Notes under the pieces: model-generated | Seen by the model: the letters and a program-made list of their open reading frames with translations, nothing else | What the model was told of the DNA's origin: nothing | The model's database searches: none | Assembly: GCA_965242905.1 (NCBI GenBank) | Contig: CBDETM010000002.1 | Location: 3,968,001 to 4,032,000, forward strand | Direction of reading: 5' to 3' | Length of the DNA: 64,000 nt | Source: Bin5 sp965242905 | GTDB lineage: Bacteria; Chloroflexota; Anaerolineae; Caldilineales; Caldilineaceae | Shown here: one piece after another, positions 8,568 to 16,639 of the stretch | Position numbering within the stretch: the first letter of the stretch is position 1 | Layout of the letters: each line of letters opens with the position of its first letter | Translations under genes and position numbers: made by a program

Positions 8568-10712
8568 ATGGACCACAACGTAAGTGGAACCGAAAATGGT
8601 AGTTCACCCAGGTCGCCCCGGGAGGTGGCAGCCTTGAGGGGGCCTCTGCACAGAGTCTGGTCGGCACTGCGCCTTAAGCCTGACCAAAACAATGTTGAGG
8701 AGATGGAAGACAATGGAATACGGCTCGAATATGATCTGAAAGATACGCTGACACCCAATCGATTCGTTGGTCTGTGGCGCATGGCAACCGGCTTTCGCAC
8801 CATCTACATCTTCGCCGTCGTCGCCGCAGGCTTTGCCGCGCTCAGCCGCTCCGCAGTCTTCTACCTGCTGCGCTACTTCGTCGACGACGTGTTGGCGGGG
8901 GCTGACCGCCAGTGGCAGATACCGTGGGTGGCGGCCGGTATCCTCGCCCTGGCACTGCTGCAAGGGTTCTTCTCCTTTGGCATGGGCCGTCTGGCCGCGG
9001 AAACTGCCGAAGGAGTGGCTCGCCGGCTGCGTAACTATCTCTACGACCACATCCAGAGGTTGACTTTCACCTACCACGATACAATGCAGACAGGTGAACT
9101 GATTCAGCGCGCCACTTCCGATGTGGACACGTTGCGCCGTCTGTTCCAGGATCAACTGATAGGCATCGGTCGCACCGGCCTGCTGTTCCTGGTAAATCTC
9201 ATAGCGCTGACTATGCTGCACGGCTGGCTGGCACTCCTGTCGATTCCGCTGCTGCCGGTCGTCTCCGTAGCCTCTTTCTTCTTCTTCAGGCGGATGACGA
9301 CCGTTTTCGAGTCCTACCAGAGCCAGGACGCCGCCGTCTCCAACCGGCTGCAGGAAAGGCTGACCGGAGTGCGCGTTGTTAAAGCTTTCGCACGTCAGTC
9401 CTACGAGATCGACCGCTTTGAAGAGGAAAACTGGGAGAAGTACCGGCGCGGCGTAATGATTGCCAAACTCCACACCCTTTTCTGGCCAATCGTAGAGACC
9501 TTGACGGGGGCCCAGCTACTGTTCGGTATGTTTATGGCCTCCAGGTTGGCCCTCAACGGCGAAATCACTGTGGGCACCTATGTTGCCTTCACCGGTCTGC
9601 TCATTGCGACGATCTGGCCCGTGCAGGGCATTGGCCGGCTGGTCGCCCATGTCTCGACCGGACTGGTCTCGTTGAACCGCGTGCAGGAAATAATCCGCCA
9701 GGAAAGAGAAGTGTTGGATAAGGGCAGCGCTGCGGCAAGCAGTCGACTTCGCGGCGCTTTGCAGTTCAGAAATGTGCAGTTCGCCTATGAGTCGCCGGCT
9801 AACGAAGAGGAAGAAGGCGAAGCAAAGAGTACCACTGATGCAAAGCTGGACCCAGGAGAAGCTCGGCGCAGGGCCTTTGCAGAACGAGGCTACGTACTGC
9901 GCGATATCAGCTTCGACGTCGAGCCCGGCCAGGTAGTCGGCCTGCTCGGCGCCACCGGATCGGGCAAGTCGTCTCTGGTTAACCTGCTGCCCCGCTTCTA
10001 CGAATACAGCGGCGGTAACATCACCCTCGATGGCGAAGAACTCAGGAGCTATTCGCGCGGCTTCCTGCGCGGGCAGATCGGCATCGTCCAGCAGGAACCC
10101 TTCCTGTTCTCAACCACGATCCGCAACAATATCTCCTACGGTCTGGGACGAAATGTCTCCGATGAAGAGTTGGAGGCCGCGGCCAGGGCCGCGGCGATTC
10201 ATGACGTAATCCAGACCTTCCCAAAAGGGTACGACACGCTTGTTGGCGAACGCGGCGTGACCCTTTCCGGCGGGCAAAAGCAGCGCGTGACGATTGCCCG
10301 CACCCTGCTCAAGGACCCGGCAATTCTGCTCATGGACGACGCCACATCCAGTGTCGATACCGAAACTGATGCCGCCATCCGCGCCGCGCTGCAGCGGCTG
10401 ATGCAAGGGCGAACCACTTTCATCATTGCGCACCGCGTGCAGAGCGTCATGACGGCCGACCAGATCCTGGTGATGGAAGCAGGCCGGATTATTCAGCAGG
10501 GCAGTCATGACGAGCTGGTCGCCCAACCGGGTGTCTACCGCCAGATATTCGAACTGCAGGTCCAGATCGAAGCTGACCTTGAACGAGAAATCGCAGCTGT
10601 TGTCGAAGCCGCAGAGGAAAAGCTCGACGAGCGTGAGGAGGGACAACCTCTCCCGCTTGCATTCGGTTCGCCCTCTGCTCCCGGAATCCCCCATTCTGTT
10701 GCAAAAGGTTGA
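8568..10712 (+). CDS. Heterodimeric ABC exporter subunit, degenerate-site half (BmrC/YheI-like)
   Basis: 714 residues: a cytoplasmic N-terminal tail, six predicted membrane helices (~90-380), then an ATPase domain. Walker A GATGSGKSS is at 461-469 and the signature LSGGQ at 566-570. Walker B reads LLMDDATSSVD, with Asp591 where the catalytic Glu normally sits. That substitution is characteristic of one subunit of heterodimeric exporters. About 35 acidic/charged residues (NEEEEGEAKS...) are inserted between the A-loop region (FAYES) and the next strand. The partner starts 3 nt after the stop. The pair likely exports drugs, lipids or peptides from the cytoplasmic membrane. TAGGAG precedes the start by about 10 nt. 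Confidence 0.93.
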   Translation: MDHNVSGTENGSSPRSPREVAALRGPLHRVWSALRLKPDQNNVEEMEDNGIRLEYDLKDTLTPNRFVGLWRMATGFRTIYIFAVVAAGFAALSRSAVFYLLRYFVDDVLAGADRQWQIPWVAAGILALALLQGFFSFGMGRLAAETAEGVARRLRNYLYDHIQRLTFTYHDTMQTGELIQRATSDVDTLRRLFQDQLIGIGRTGLLFLVNLIALTMLHGWLALLSIPLLPVVSVASFFFFRRMTTVFESYQSQDAAVSNRLQERLTGVRVVKAFARQSYEIDRFEEENWEKYRRGVMIAKLHTLFWPIVETLTGAQLLFGMFMASRLALNGEITVGTYVAFTGLLIATIWPVQGIGRLVAHVSTGLVSLNRVQEIIRQEREVLDKGSAAASSRLRGALQFRNVQFAYESPANEEEEGEAKSTTDAKLDPGEARRRAFAERGYVLRDISFDVEPGQVVGLLGATGSGKSSLVNLLPRFYEYSGGNITLDGEELRSYSRGFLRGQIGIVQQEPFLFSTTIRNNISYGLGRNVSDEELEAAARAAAIHDVIQTFPKGYDTLVGERGVTLSGGQKQRVTIARTLLKDPAILLMDDATSSVDTETDAAIRAALQRLMQGRTTFIIAHRVQSVMTADQILVMEAGRIIQQGSHDELVAQPGVYRQIFELQVQIEADLEREIAAVVEAAEEKLDEREEGQPLPLAFGSPSAPGIPHSVAKG

Positions 10713-10715
10713 CCT

Positions 10716-12542
10716 ATGTCAGAACACGAACACTTTGAAGAAGAAGAATTCGAAACGGAGTTTAATGGCGAAACCGTACTGCGAATCTTTCGTCTCGGCC
10801 TGTTGCACTGGCCGCTGATGCTCGGCTATCTGCTGTCAGTGGTAATAACCTCCGTGCTCGACGGATACTTGACCCTTCTCACCAAGCGGATTGTCGACGA
10901 AGGCATTGTGGCTGGCGATGCGGAGCAGATCTGGCGGCTGGTCATCCAATACGGGCTGGGACTCCTGCTCGTGGCCCTGGGCGTAATGGGCTTCATCTAT
11001 TCGGCGGGGCGGCTGGGTGAGCGCGTTCAATACGATCTGCGCAAAACCATGTTCGCCCGCTTGCAGGAGCTGTCGCTCTCATACTACGACCGCACACCTG
11101 TTGGGTGGCTGATGAGTCGACTTACCGCCGACGCCGGCCGGGTAGGGGATCTGGTTTCCTGGGGCTTCATGGATCTGCTCTGGGGCGGTGTGGCAATCGC
11201 CGTCTCTCTGGTCTTCATGGCCATGATCAACGTACAGATGATGCTGATCGTTGCCGCAGTCATTCCTGTGCTGATCGTGGTGGCTTTCCGCTTCAAGAAG
11301 AAGATTCTGGTGGAATACCGCGACGTGCGCAAGACGAATTCCCAGATCACCGGGGCCTACAACGAAAACATAACCGGTGTGCGCGTGGTCAAATCTCTTC
11401 GCCGCGAAGAGGGCAACCTCGAAGAATTCACCGATCTCACCCGGACCATGTACCGCGCCGGATTTCGGGCTGCGTGGCTGTCGGCTCTTTTCCTGCCTGT
11501 GGTGCAACTGATAAGCGCAGTTGCAATTTCCGGAGTTATCATGTACAGCGGCCAGCAGTTCCAACTGGGGGGCATGACGATCGGCGGCATTCAGGCCTTC
11601 ATCTTCTATATCACGCACATGCTGTTTCCAATCCAGGAGATGGCGCGCATCTATGCCGAAATGCAGCAGGCCATCGCCTCCGGAGAACGCATCTTCAGCC
11701 TCGTCGACGCCGTGCCCGAGGTCCAGGACCGCAGCGGCGCACAAGATCCCGATAGCTTGAGGGGCGACATCGTCTTCGACAACGTGGACTTCCAATACGA
11801 GGAGGAAAATCCGGTCCTGCGTGACTTCAGCCTGCACGTGAAACAGGGAGAAACGATTGCACTGGTGGGGCCAACGGGCGCCGGCAAATCGACCATCGTC
11901 AACCTGGTCTGCCGCTTCTACGAACCCTCAAAGGGACGCATACTGATCAACGGCAGGGACTATACAGAGTTGACACTGCACGGAATCCATAGCCGTGTCG
12001 GCGTTGTCTTGCAGACCCCGTACCTCTTCTCCGGTACGATATGGGACAATCTTCGCTACGGCCGGCTCGACGCATCCGACGATGAGGTCGTGAACGCTGC
12101 CAAGGTCGCCGGCGCGCATACCTTCATCGAAGAGCTGGAGGAAGGATATGACAGCCAGGTCGGCGAAGGAGGCGTCCTCCTTTCGGTCGGCCAGACGCAG
12201 CTGTTGAGCCTGGCGCGGGCAATCCTCGCCGACCCCGATATCTTCGTCATGGACGAGGCCACCAGTTCCGTCGACACCCTGACCGAAGCACTGGTCCAGG
12301 ATGCCATGGACGCCATCCTGGCCGACCGCACCAGCTTCGTCATCGCCCACCGCCTCTCGACCATTCGCAAGGCGGACCGGATCCTGGTGATCGAGGACGG
12401 CCGCATCGCCGAACAGGGCACCCACGCCCAGCTGATTCGCCGGCGGGGCCATTACTACGACCTCTATACCAAGCAGTTCCGCGACGAGCGCATCGGTGCA
12501 GCGCAGCCGCTCCTGCACGCAGGGAAGATGGTCGCCGCCTGA
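10716..12542 (+). CDS. Heterodimeric ABC exporter subunit, catalytic-Glu half (BmrD/YheH-like)
   Basis: 608 residues with the six-helix exporter transmembrane domain (~30-330) and a C-terminal ATPase. Walker A GPTGAGKST is at 385-393 and Walker B MDEATSSVD keeps the catalytic Glu514. The signature is LSVGQ (489-493) rather than LSGGQ. Combined with the upstream subunit, one composite ATP site has normal Walker B and LSGGQ, while the other has Asp591 with LSVGQ. This is the asymmetric arrangement known from BmrC/BmrD and TM287/288. It forms a two-gene operon with the preceding gene, controlled by the attenuator leader. Confidence 0.94.
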   Translation: MSEHEHFEEEEFETEFNGETVLRIFRLGLLHWPLMLGYLLSVVITSVLDGYLTLLTKRIVDEGIVAGDAEQIWRLVIQYGLGLLLVALGVMGFIYSAGRLGERVQYDLRKTMFARLQELSLSYYDRTPVGWLMSRLTADAGRVGDLVSWGFMDLLWGGVAIAVSLVFMAMINVQMMLIVAAVIPVLIVVAFRFKKKILVEYRDVRKTNSQITGAYNENITGVRVVKSLRREEGNLEEFTDLTRTMYRAGFRAAWLSALFLPVVQLISAVAISGVIMYSGQQFQLGGMTIGGIQAFIFYITHMLFPIQEMARIYAEMQQAIASGERIFSLVDAVPEVQDRSGAQDPDSLRGDIVFDNVDFQYEEENPVLRDFSLHVKQGETIALVGPTGAGKSTIVNLVCRFYEPSKGRILINGRDYTELTLHGIHSRVGVVLQTPYLFSGTIWDNLRYGRLDASDDEVVNAAKVAGAHTFIEELEEGYDSQVGEGGVLLSVGQTQLLSLARAILADPDIFVMDEATSSVDTLTEALVQDAMDAILADRTSFVIAHRLSTIRKADRILVIEDGRIAEQGTHAQLIRRRGHYYDLYTKQFRDERIGAAQPLLHAGKMVAA

Positions 12543-12557
12543 GATCTGCGCAGTATT

Positions 12558-12599
12558 CCGGAAGGCGCCGGCTCTCGTAAGGCAACTGGCGCCTTCCGG
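12558..12599 (+). terminator. Strong hairpin after the exporter operon
   Basis: CCGGAAGGCGCC (12558-12569) pairs perfectly over 12 bp with GGCGCCTTCCGG (12588-12599) across an 18-nt loop, just after the exporter stop codon. No T-run follows, so it may be a weak terminator or a 3'-end stabiliser. Confidence 0.5.
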
Positions 12600-12642
12600 T
12601 CCAGCTGTGCGGGCACCCCTTGGGAACCCCACTGTTCCTGAC

Positions 12643-12671
12643 TTGACCGACATGAGTAGATCAAATATACT
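12643..12671 (+). promoter_or_regulatory. Sigma70-type promoter of the thiamine operon
   Basis: TTGACC (12643-12648), 17-nt spacer, TATACT (12666-12671). It lies about 50 nt upstream of the TPP riboswitch, so the transcript would start near 12678 and include the whole aptamer. Confidence 0.65.
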
Positions 12672-12721
12672 GTGCGCAACTGCTCTCTGACCGGGAGCAC
12701 CTGCACCTGAACAACCGAATC

Positions 12722-12832
12722 GCAATCGGGAGCTCGGAAGAACTGGGCTGAGAGATCTCCTACCGCGTCCGAATGGCGCTCCGTGGAGATGACCGACACA
12801 CCTGATCCAGGTAATGCTGGCGTAGGAACCTT
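12722..12832 (+). promoter_or_regulatory. TPP riboswitch (THI element)
   Basis: The conserved aptamer blocks are present in order: GGGCTGAGAG (12745-12754), an extended variable stem (ATCTCC at 12755-12760 with GGAGAT at 12785-12790), then ACCTGATCC and GGTAATGCTGGCGTAGGAA (12800-12828). Thiamine pyrophosphate binding would switch off expression of the downstream transport genes. The exact ends of helix P1 are estimated. Confidence 0.93.
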
Positions 12833-12870
12833 AGCGATGAGTTGAAAAACTGCATTTTGCACCAAACGCC

Positions 12871-12895
12871 AACCGCCTGACAGGGCGGTTTTTTT
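12871..12895 (+). terminator. Intrinsic terminator of the TPP riboswitch expression platform
   Basis: AACCGCC (12871-12877) pairs with GGCGGTT (12884-12890), followed by TTTTT, ending 19 nt before the first gene of the operon. Its position after the aptamer indicates control by transcription attenuation. Confidence 0.85.
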
Positions 12896-12913
12896 GTTGG
12901 GAAAGGAGACACC

Positions 12914-13210
12914 ATGTCCGACCCGGTGAATGTCGATATTCAAGTACTCCCCTCGACCGGCGGCGATGTCTATTCAATCGTCGATCGCGCTATCGGCGTA
13001 ATCCAGGCATCGGGCCTCAAATACGAGGTCGGCGCCCTGGGCACGACCGTCGAAGGCGACCTCGAAACCTGCCTCGACGTGGCCAAAAGAGCCCATCGCG
13101 CCTGCTTTGTCGACGGTGTAGCAGGTGTGGTGACGATCATCAAGATCGGCGAGGCCGTAGGCGGGTCCACCATTGAGGAAAAGGTTTCAAAGTTCCGGGG
13201 GGCCGGCTGA
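12914..13210 (+). CDS. Thiamine-binding protein, MTH1187/UPF0045 family (Thiamine_BP)
   Basis: A 98-residue protein with the family pattern: VNVDIQVLPSTGG at the start, VDRAIGVIQASGLKYEVGALGTTVEGD in the middle and VTTIIKIGE-like strand late (here VVTIIKIGE). MTH1187-type proteins form small ferredoxin-like oligomers and often accompany thiamine or pyrimidine transport genes. AAAGGAG precedes the ATG. The stop codon overlaps the next start (TGATG). Probably a soluble cytoplasmic thiamine or precursor binder that helps retention or sensing; the precise role is inferred from context. Confidence 0.9.
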   Translation: MSDPVNVDIQVLPSTGGDVYSIVDRAIGVIQASGLKYEVGALGTTVEGDLETCLDVAKRAHRACFVDGVAGVVTIIKIGEAVGGSTIEEKVSKFRGAG

Positions 13211-13962
13211 TGCGGGCGGCGCGCCTGTTCCTGCCAGCCGCCGTTCTCCTGACGCTGGCGTTCCTCTGGGAGCTTGTCGTCTGGGGCCTCGAAGTGCCCA
13301 AGTGGATCGTGCCCTCGCCTTCGGCCATCTGGCAGGCATTCTGGGAGATGCGCGCTCTGCTCGGCGTCCATGTCGCCCAGACCATGCTGGAGGTTGCAAT
13401 CGGCATAGGCATTGCCGTGACCGCAGGTGTGTCGGTCGCAGCCGCCATCAACTTTTCGCCCCTTCTGCAGCGCGCCATCTATCCGCTTCTGGTCATCTCC
13501 CAGACCGTACCCATTCTGGCACTGGCGCCGCTGCTCATCATCTGGTTTGGCTTCGGCATCGCGCCCAAGGTAATCGTCGTGACGCTCTTCTGTTTCTTCC
13601 CCATCGCCGTTAACACAAGCGATGGGCTGACCTCTACCGAGCCCGAACTGATCGACCTCTTCCGCTCGATGGGAGCGACGTGGCTGCAGATCTGGCGCAA
13701 GGTGCGGTTACCCGCCGCTCTGCCTTACTTCTTTTCTGGCCTCAAAATCGCAGCCACCTACAGCGTAACTGGCGCCATCGTTGGGGAGTGGGTTGGCGCA
13801 AAACAGGGGTTGGGCATCTACATGCTGCGCTCGTCGGCCGCGTTCAAGACCGCACAGGTCTTCTCGGCCATTGTCATCACTTCACTCCTGAGCATTATGT
13901 TGTTTCTGGCCGTCTTTGCACTCGAGCGCGGCATGATGCCTTGGCACTTTGACGAACGTTGA
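13210..13962 (+). CDS. ABC transporter permease, ThiX/SsuC type (thiamine precursor import)
   Basis: 250 residues of hydrophobic protein with the BPD_transp_1 fold. The coupling-helix segment is visible as LIDLFRSMGATWLQIWRKVRLPAALPYFFSGLKIA, the EAA-like loop of the nitrate/sulfonate/taurine permease class. The ATG overlaps the stop codon of the upstream gene by one base. Being under a TPP riboswitch and next to a NMT1/THI5-type binding protein, it most likely imports hydroxymethylpyrimidine or formylaminopyrimidine (ThiXYZ system) rather than sulfonates. Confidence 0.9.
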   Translation: MRAARLFLPAAVLLTLAFLWELVVWGLEVPKWIVPSPSAIWQAFWEMRALLGVHVAQTMLEVAIGIGIAVTAGVSVAAAINFSPLLQRAIYPLLVISQTVPILALAPLLIIWFGFGIAPKVIVVTLFCFFPIAVNTSDGLTSTEPELIDLFRSMGATWLQIWRKVRLPAALPYFFSGLKIAATYSVTGAIVGEWVGAKQGLGIYMLRSSAAFKTAQVFSAIVITSLLSIMLFLAVFALERGMMPWHFDER

Positions 13963-14018
13963 CGGCAGTTGCCGTCCGGCGGCTGCCATAGGCAGGTCCT
14001 TACTCCAAGGAGGAGATG

Positions 14019-15041
14019 ATGCGAAATCGACTTTCACGAACCACCCTTCTGATTGCAATTCTGATGTCGCTGGCGCTGGCGGCTGCCTGTGTACCGGTGG
14101 CGCCAGCCGCCCAAAGCGGGGCCGGCACCGCCGCCTTGACAGATGTCACCCTGCTGCTGGACTGGACGCCGAATACCAATCACACCGGAATCTATGTCGC
14201 CCAGGACAAGGGCTGGTATGAGGAGGCCGGCCTCAACGTGGATATCGTCATACCGGGCGAGTCCGACGTACACCAGGTCGTGGGCACAGGCTCGGCCGAC
14301 TTCGGCGTAAGCTACCAGGAGGGGGCCACCTTCGCCCGCGTCGAGGGCGTGCCCATCGTCTCGATCGCCGCCGTCATCCAGCATAACACCTCCGGATTCG
14401 CCTCCCGCAGTAGCGCCGGCATAGAGGGGCCCACCGACCTCGCCGGCAAGCGCTACGGCAGCTTCGGCTCCCCGATCGAGTATCCAACCATCGACCTGCT
14501 CATGCAATGCGCCGGCGGGTCGGCCGCGGAGATTGAATTCATCGATGTCGGCTGGGCCGATTTCCTCTCCATCACCGAAGCCGACCAGGTCGACTTCGCC
14601 TGGATCTACTACGCCTGGACCGGCATCAACGCCGAGCTGCAGGGTATCGATCTCAACATCATCATGCTCAAGGACTACCTGGACTGCATCCCCGACTACT
14701 ACACGCCGATCCTGATCACCGGCGAGGCCATGATCGCCAACGATCCGGACACCGTGAAGGCATTCGTCGCGGCGACGGCCAGAGGCTTTGAGTTCGCCAT
14801 CGACAGCCCGGCCGAAGCGGCCGACATACTGCTCGCAGCCAATCCCGATCTGGACGCCGACCTCGTCCATGCCAGCCAGGAATGGCTGGCCAACGAATAC
14901 CAGGCAGAAGCCGCGCAATGGGGCATCCAGACCGGCGAAGTCTGGCAGGCCTACGCCGACTTCCTGATCGACGGCGGCATCATCGAGTCGTTTGACGGCG
15001 AGGGCGCATATACGAACGAGTTCCTGCCGGACAAAGAATGA
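14019..15041 (+). CDS. NMT1/THI5-like substrate-binding lipoprotein (ThiY-like)
   Basis: Two ATG codons lie side by side (14016 and 14019); AAGGAGG at 14007-14013 is only 2 nt from the first, so 14019 is preferred, giving 340 residues. The signal ends in a lipobox (LALAAAC, Cys24). The mature start VTLLLDWTPNTNHTGIYVAQDKGWYEEAGLNV is the hallmark of NMT1/THI5-type pyrimidine-binding proteins. GTGSADFGVSYQE follows the usual pattern. It should deliver a thiamine pyrimidine precursor to the adjacent permease at the outer face of the membrane. Confidence 0.92.
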   Translation: MRNRLSRTTLLIAILMSLALAAACVPVAPAAQSGAGTAALTDVTLLLDWTPNTNHTGIYVAQDKGWYEEAGLNVDIVIPGESDVHQVVGTGSADFGVSYQEGATFARVEGVPIVSIAAVIQHNTSGFASRSSAGIEGPTDLAGKRYGSFGSPIEYPTIDLLMQCAGGSAAEIEFIDVGWADFLSITEADQVDFAWIYYAWTGINAELQGIDLNIIMLKDYLDCIPDYYTPILITGEAMIANDPDTVKAFVAATARGFEFAIDSPAEAADILLAANPDLDADLVHASQEWLANEYQAEAAQWGIQTGEVWQAYADFLIDGGIIESFDGEGAYTNEFLPDKE

Positions 15042-15814
15042 CCCTACTGGCGGTCGACTCGCTCTCCAAGACCTTCAGCGGCGGCACCCGCCGGGGATCG
15101 CACGGCGAAGTCGAAGCTGTCGTCGACCTGACTTTCAAGGTCGAGGAGGGCGAGTTCCTGACCATCATCGGCCCCAGCGGCTGCGGTAAGTCCACCCTTC
15201 TGCGCCTTCTGGCCGGCCTCGTACAGCCGGACAGCGGCCAGATCGTTCTGCAAGGGCAGCCCCTGCCCGAACCGTCGGATCGGCAGGGGTGCTTTGGCTA
15301 TATGCCCCAACGCGATACCCTGCTGCCCTGGCGCACGGTGCTCGAAAACGTCATCCTCGGAGTGGAGCTCGCCGGAGGCAGCCGCGACGCCGCCCGCGAA
15401 GAAGCGCGTCAGCTGCTCCCGCTCTTCGGGCTCGACGGCTTTGAAGACAGCTGGCCCAGCACGCTCTCGGGCGGCATGAGGCAGCGCGCCGCGCTGCTGC
15501 GCACCTTCCTCGCCGGCTACGACATCCTGCTCCTCGATGAACCCTTCGGCGCCCTCGACGCCCTCACCCGCCGCATGCTGCAGCAATGGCTGCTGGGCGT
15601 TCGCACGCGGTTTTCCAAGACGATTCTCTTCATCACCCACGACATCGACGAGGCGCTGCTCCTGGGAGACCGCATGCTCGTATTCAGCCCCCGTCCCGGC
15701 CGTATCACCGCCGACCTCAAAATCGACTTGCCCCATCCGCGTGACGAAAATACAATCCTGGAGCCGGAGTTTCTTGCTCTGAAGCGGAGCGCGCTTGCGC
15801 ACCTGAAACTCTGA
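15038..15814 (+). CDS. ABC transporter ATP-binding protein (ThiZ-like)
   Basis: 258 residues with all ATPase motifs: Walker A GPSGCGKST, Q-loop in YMPQRDTLLPW, signature LSGGMRQRAALLR, Walker B ILLLDEPFGALD and the switch His in FITHDIDEALLLGDR. This nitrate/taurine/ThiZ-type subclass energises two-component importers. The ATG overlaps the stop of the binding-protein gene (ATGA). It completes the riboswitch-controlled importer: binding protein, permease and ATPase. Confidence 0.94.
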   Translation: MTLLAVDSLSKTFSGGTRRGSHGEVEAVVDLTFKVEEGEFLTIIGPSGCGKSTLLRLLAGLVQPDSGQIVLQGQPLPEPSDRQGCFGYMPQRDTLLPWRTVLENVILGVELAGGSRDAAREEARQLLPLFGLDGFEDSWPSTLSGGMRQRAALLRTFLAGYDILLLDEPFGALDALTRRMLQQWLLGVRTRFSKTILFITHDIDEALLLGDRMLVFSPRPGRITADLKIDLPHPRDENTILEPEFLALKRSALAHLKL

Positions 15815-15832
15815 ACGTGGAGTAACCAAACC

Positions 15833-16639
15833 GTGATCGACCCGCAAAGTGCAGACTTACTGAAGTCAAGAGGATACCTCGTAACCTCCCGCGCCGCCCT
15901 GGACTGTACCGAACTCCTGGAGGCCTTTCGATCCTTCATCCACAGAGTTCGTGACTATCAACTTCGCTTTCTTCAAGAGCGCTATGGGTATGCCTACGAC
16001 GGCTTTTCCTACTACGGCCAGACCGACAGCAGCCATCAGGCCGAAGACGACCTCATCAGCACCTTCGTCCTCTCCGAGTTCTACCCGATGGACCGCTACC
16101 CCGAAGAGTTTCAGGGCTTTCTGAAAGGCGGTTGGAAGGAGGTCTTGCAGACAGTGCGTTCGTTGGAGACCGAACTGCTGACACGGCTTGACATACCCGG
16201 CCTGCTCGAATTCTACCGTCAGAACGTCGGCCACATGGTTTCCAACAACTACTATCCGCCCCAACTGCAGTTCACCTCCACCGCAGCAGACAACACGCGG
16301 CTCTCCGCGCATCCCGATGCCTCTCTGTTCACCGTATTCCCTTTCGGTATCGACGAAGAGTTGGAGCTACAGGTGGTCGGCGAGCACGGGGAATCTGTGT
16401 GGAAATCTGTTGACGCCGAGGACTCGATCCTGCTCTACCCGGGCTACCTGATGGAGATGTGGTCCCAAGGCGCGATCAGAGCGATGAATCACCGTGTTCG
16501 GTTGAGCGCCAATAGCGCGGCCGAACGATTCACCTTCTCCTTTTTCTCTCTGCCGTTTCCACTGCGGGAGTTTGAAATGCCGGGACGGGGCTTGATGACC
16601 AGCGAAAACTATTTCAGTGCCTACGGGGCCCTATTCTGA
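15833..16639 (+). CDS. Isopenicillin-N-synthase-like 2-oxoglutarate/Fe(II) oxygenase
   Basis: 268 residues starting at GTG, 18 nt after the ATPase gene and on the same strand. The C-terminal half has the double-stranded beta-helix iron triad His160-x-Asp162 (SAHPDASLFTV) and His220 (MNHRVRLS), followed by Arg232, the usual position for binding the 2-oxoglutarate carboxylate. The N-terminal helical part matches the DIOX_N/IPNS layout in length only. As the last gene under the TPP riboswitch it may act on thiamine or a pyrimidine degradation product, but no function is established. Its 3' end overlaps the convergent gene by 9 nt. Confidence 0.8.
   Translation: MIDPQSADLLKSRGYLVTSRAALDCTELLEAFRSFIHRVRDYQLRFLQERYGYAYDGFSYYGQTDSSHQAEDDLISTFVLSEFYPMDRYPEEFQGFLKGGWKEVLQTVRSLETELLTRLDIPGLLEFYRQNVGHMVSNNYYPPQLQFTSTAADNTRLSAHPDASLFTVFPFGIDEELELQVVGEHGESVWKSVDAEDSILLYPGYLMEMWSQGAIRAMNHRVRLSANSAAERFTFSFFSLPFPLREFEMPGRGLMTSENYFSAYGALF

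Noticed and set aside
8129..8803. 224-codon minus-strand frame over the exporter leader
   Set aside because: It is antisense to the promoter, leader and the first exporter gene, and its Ser/Arg-rich translation resembles nothing known.
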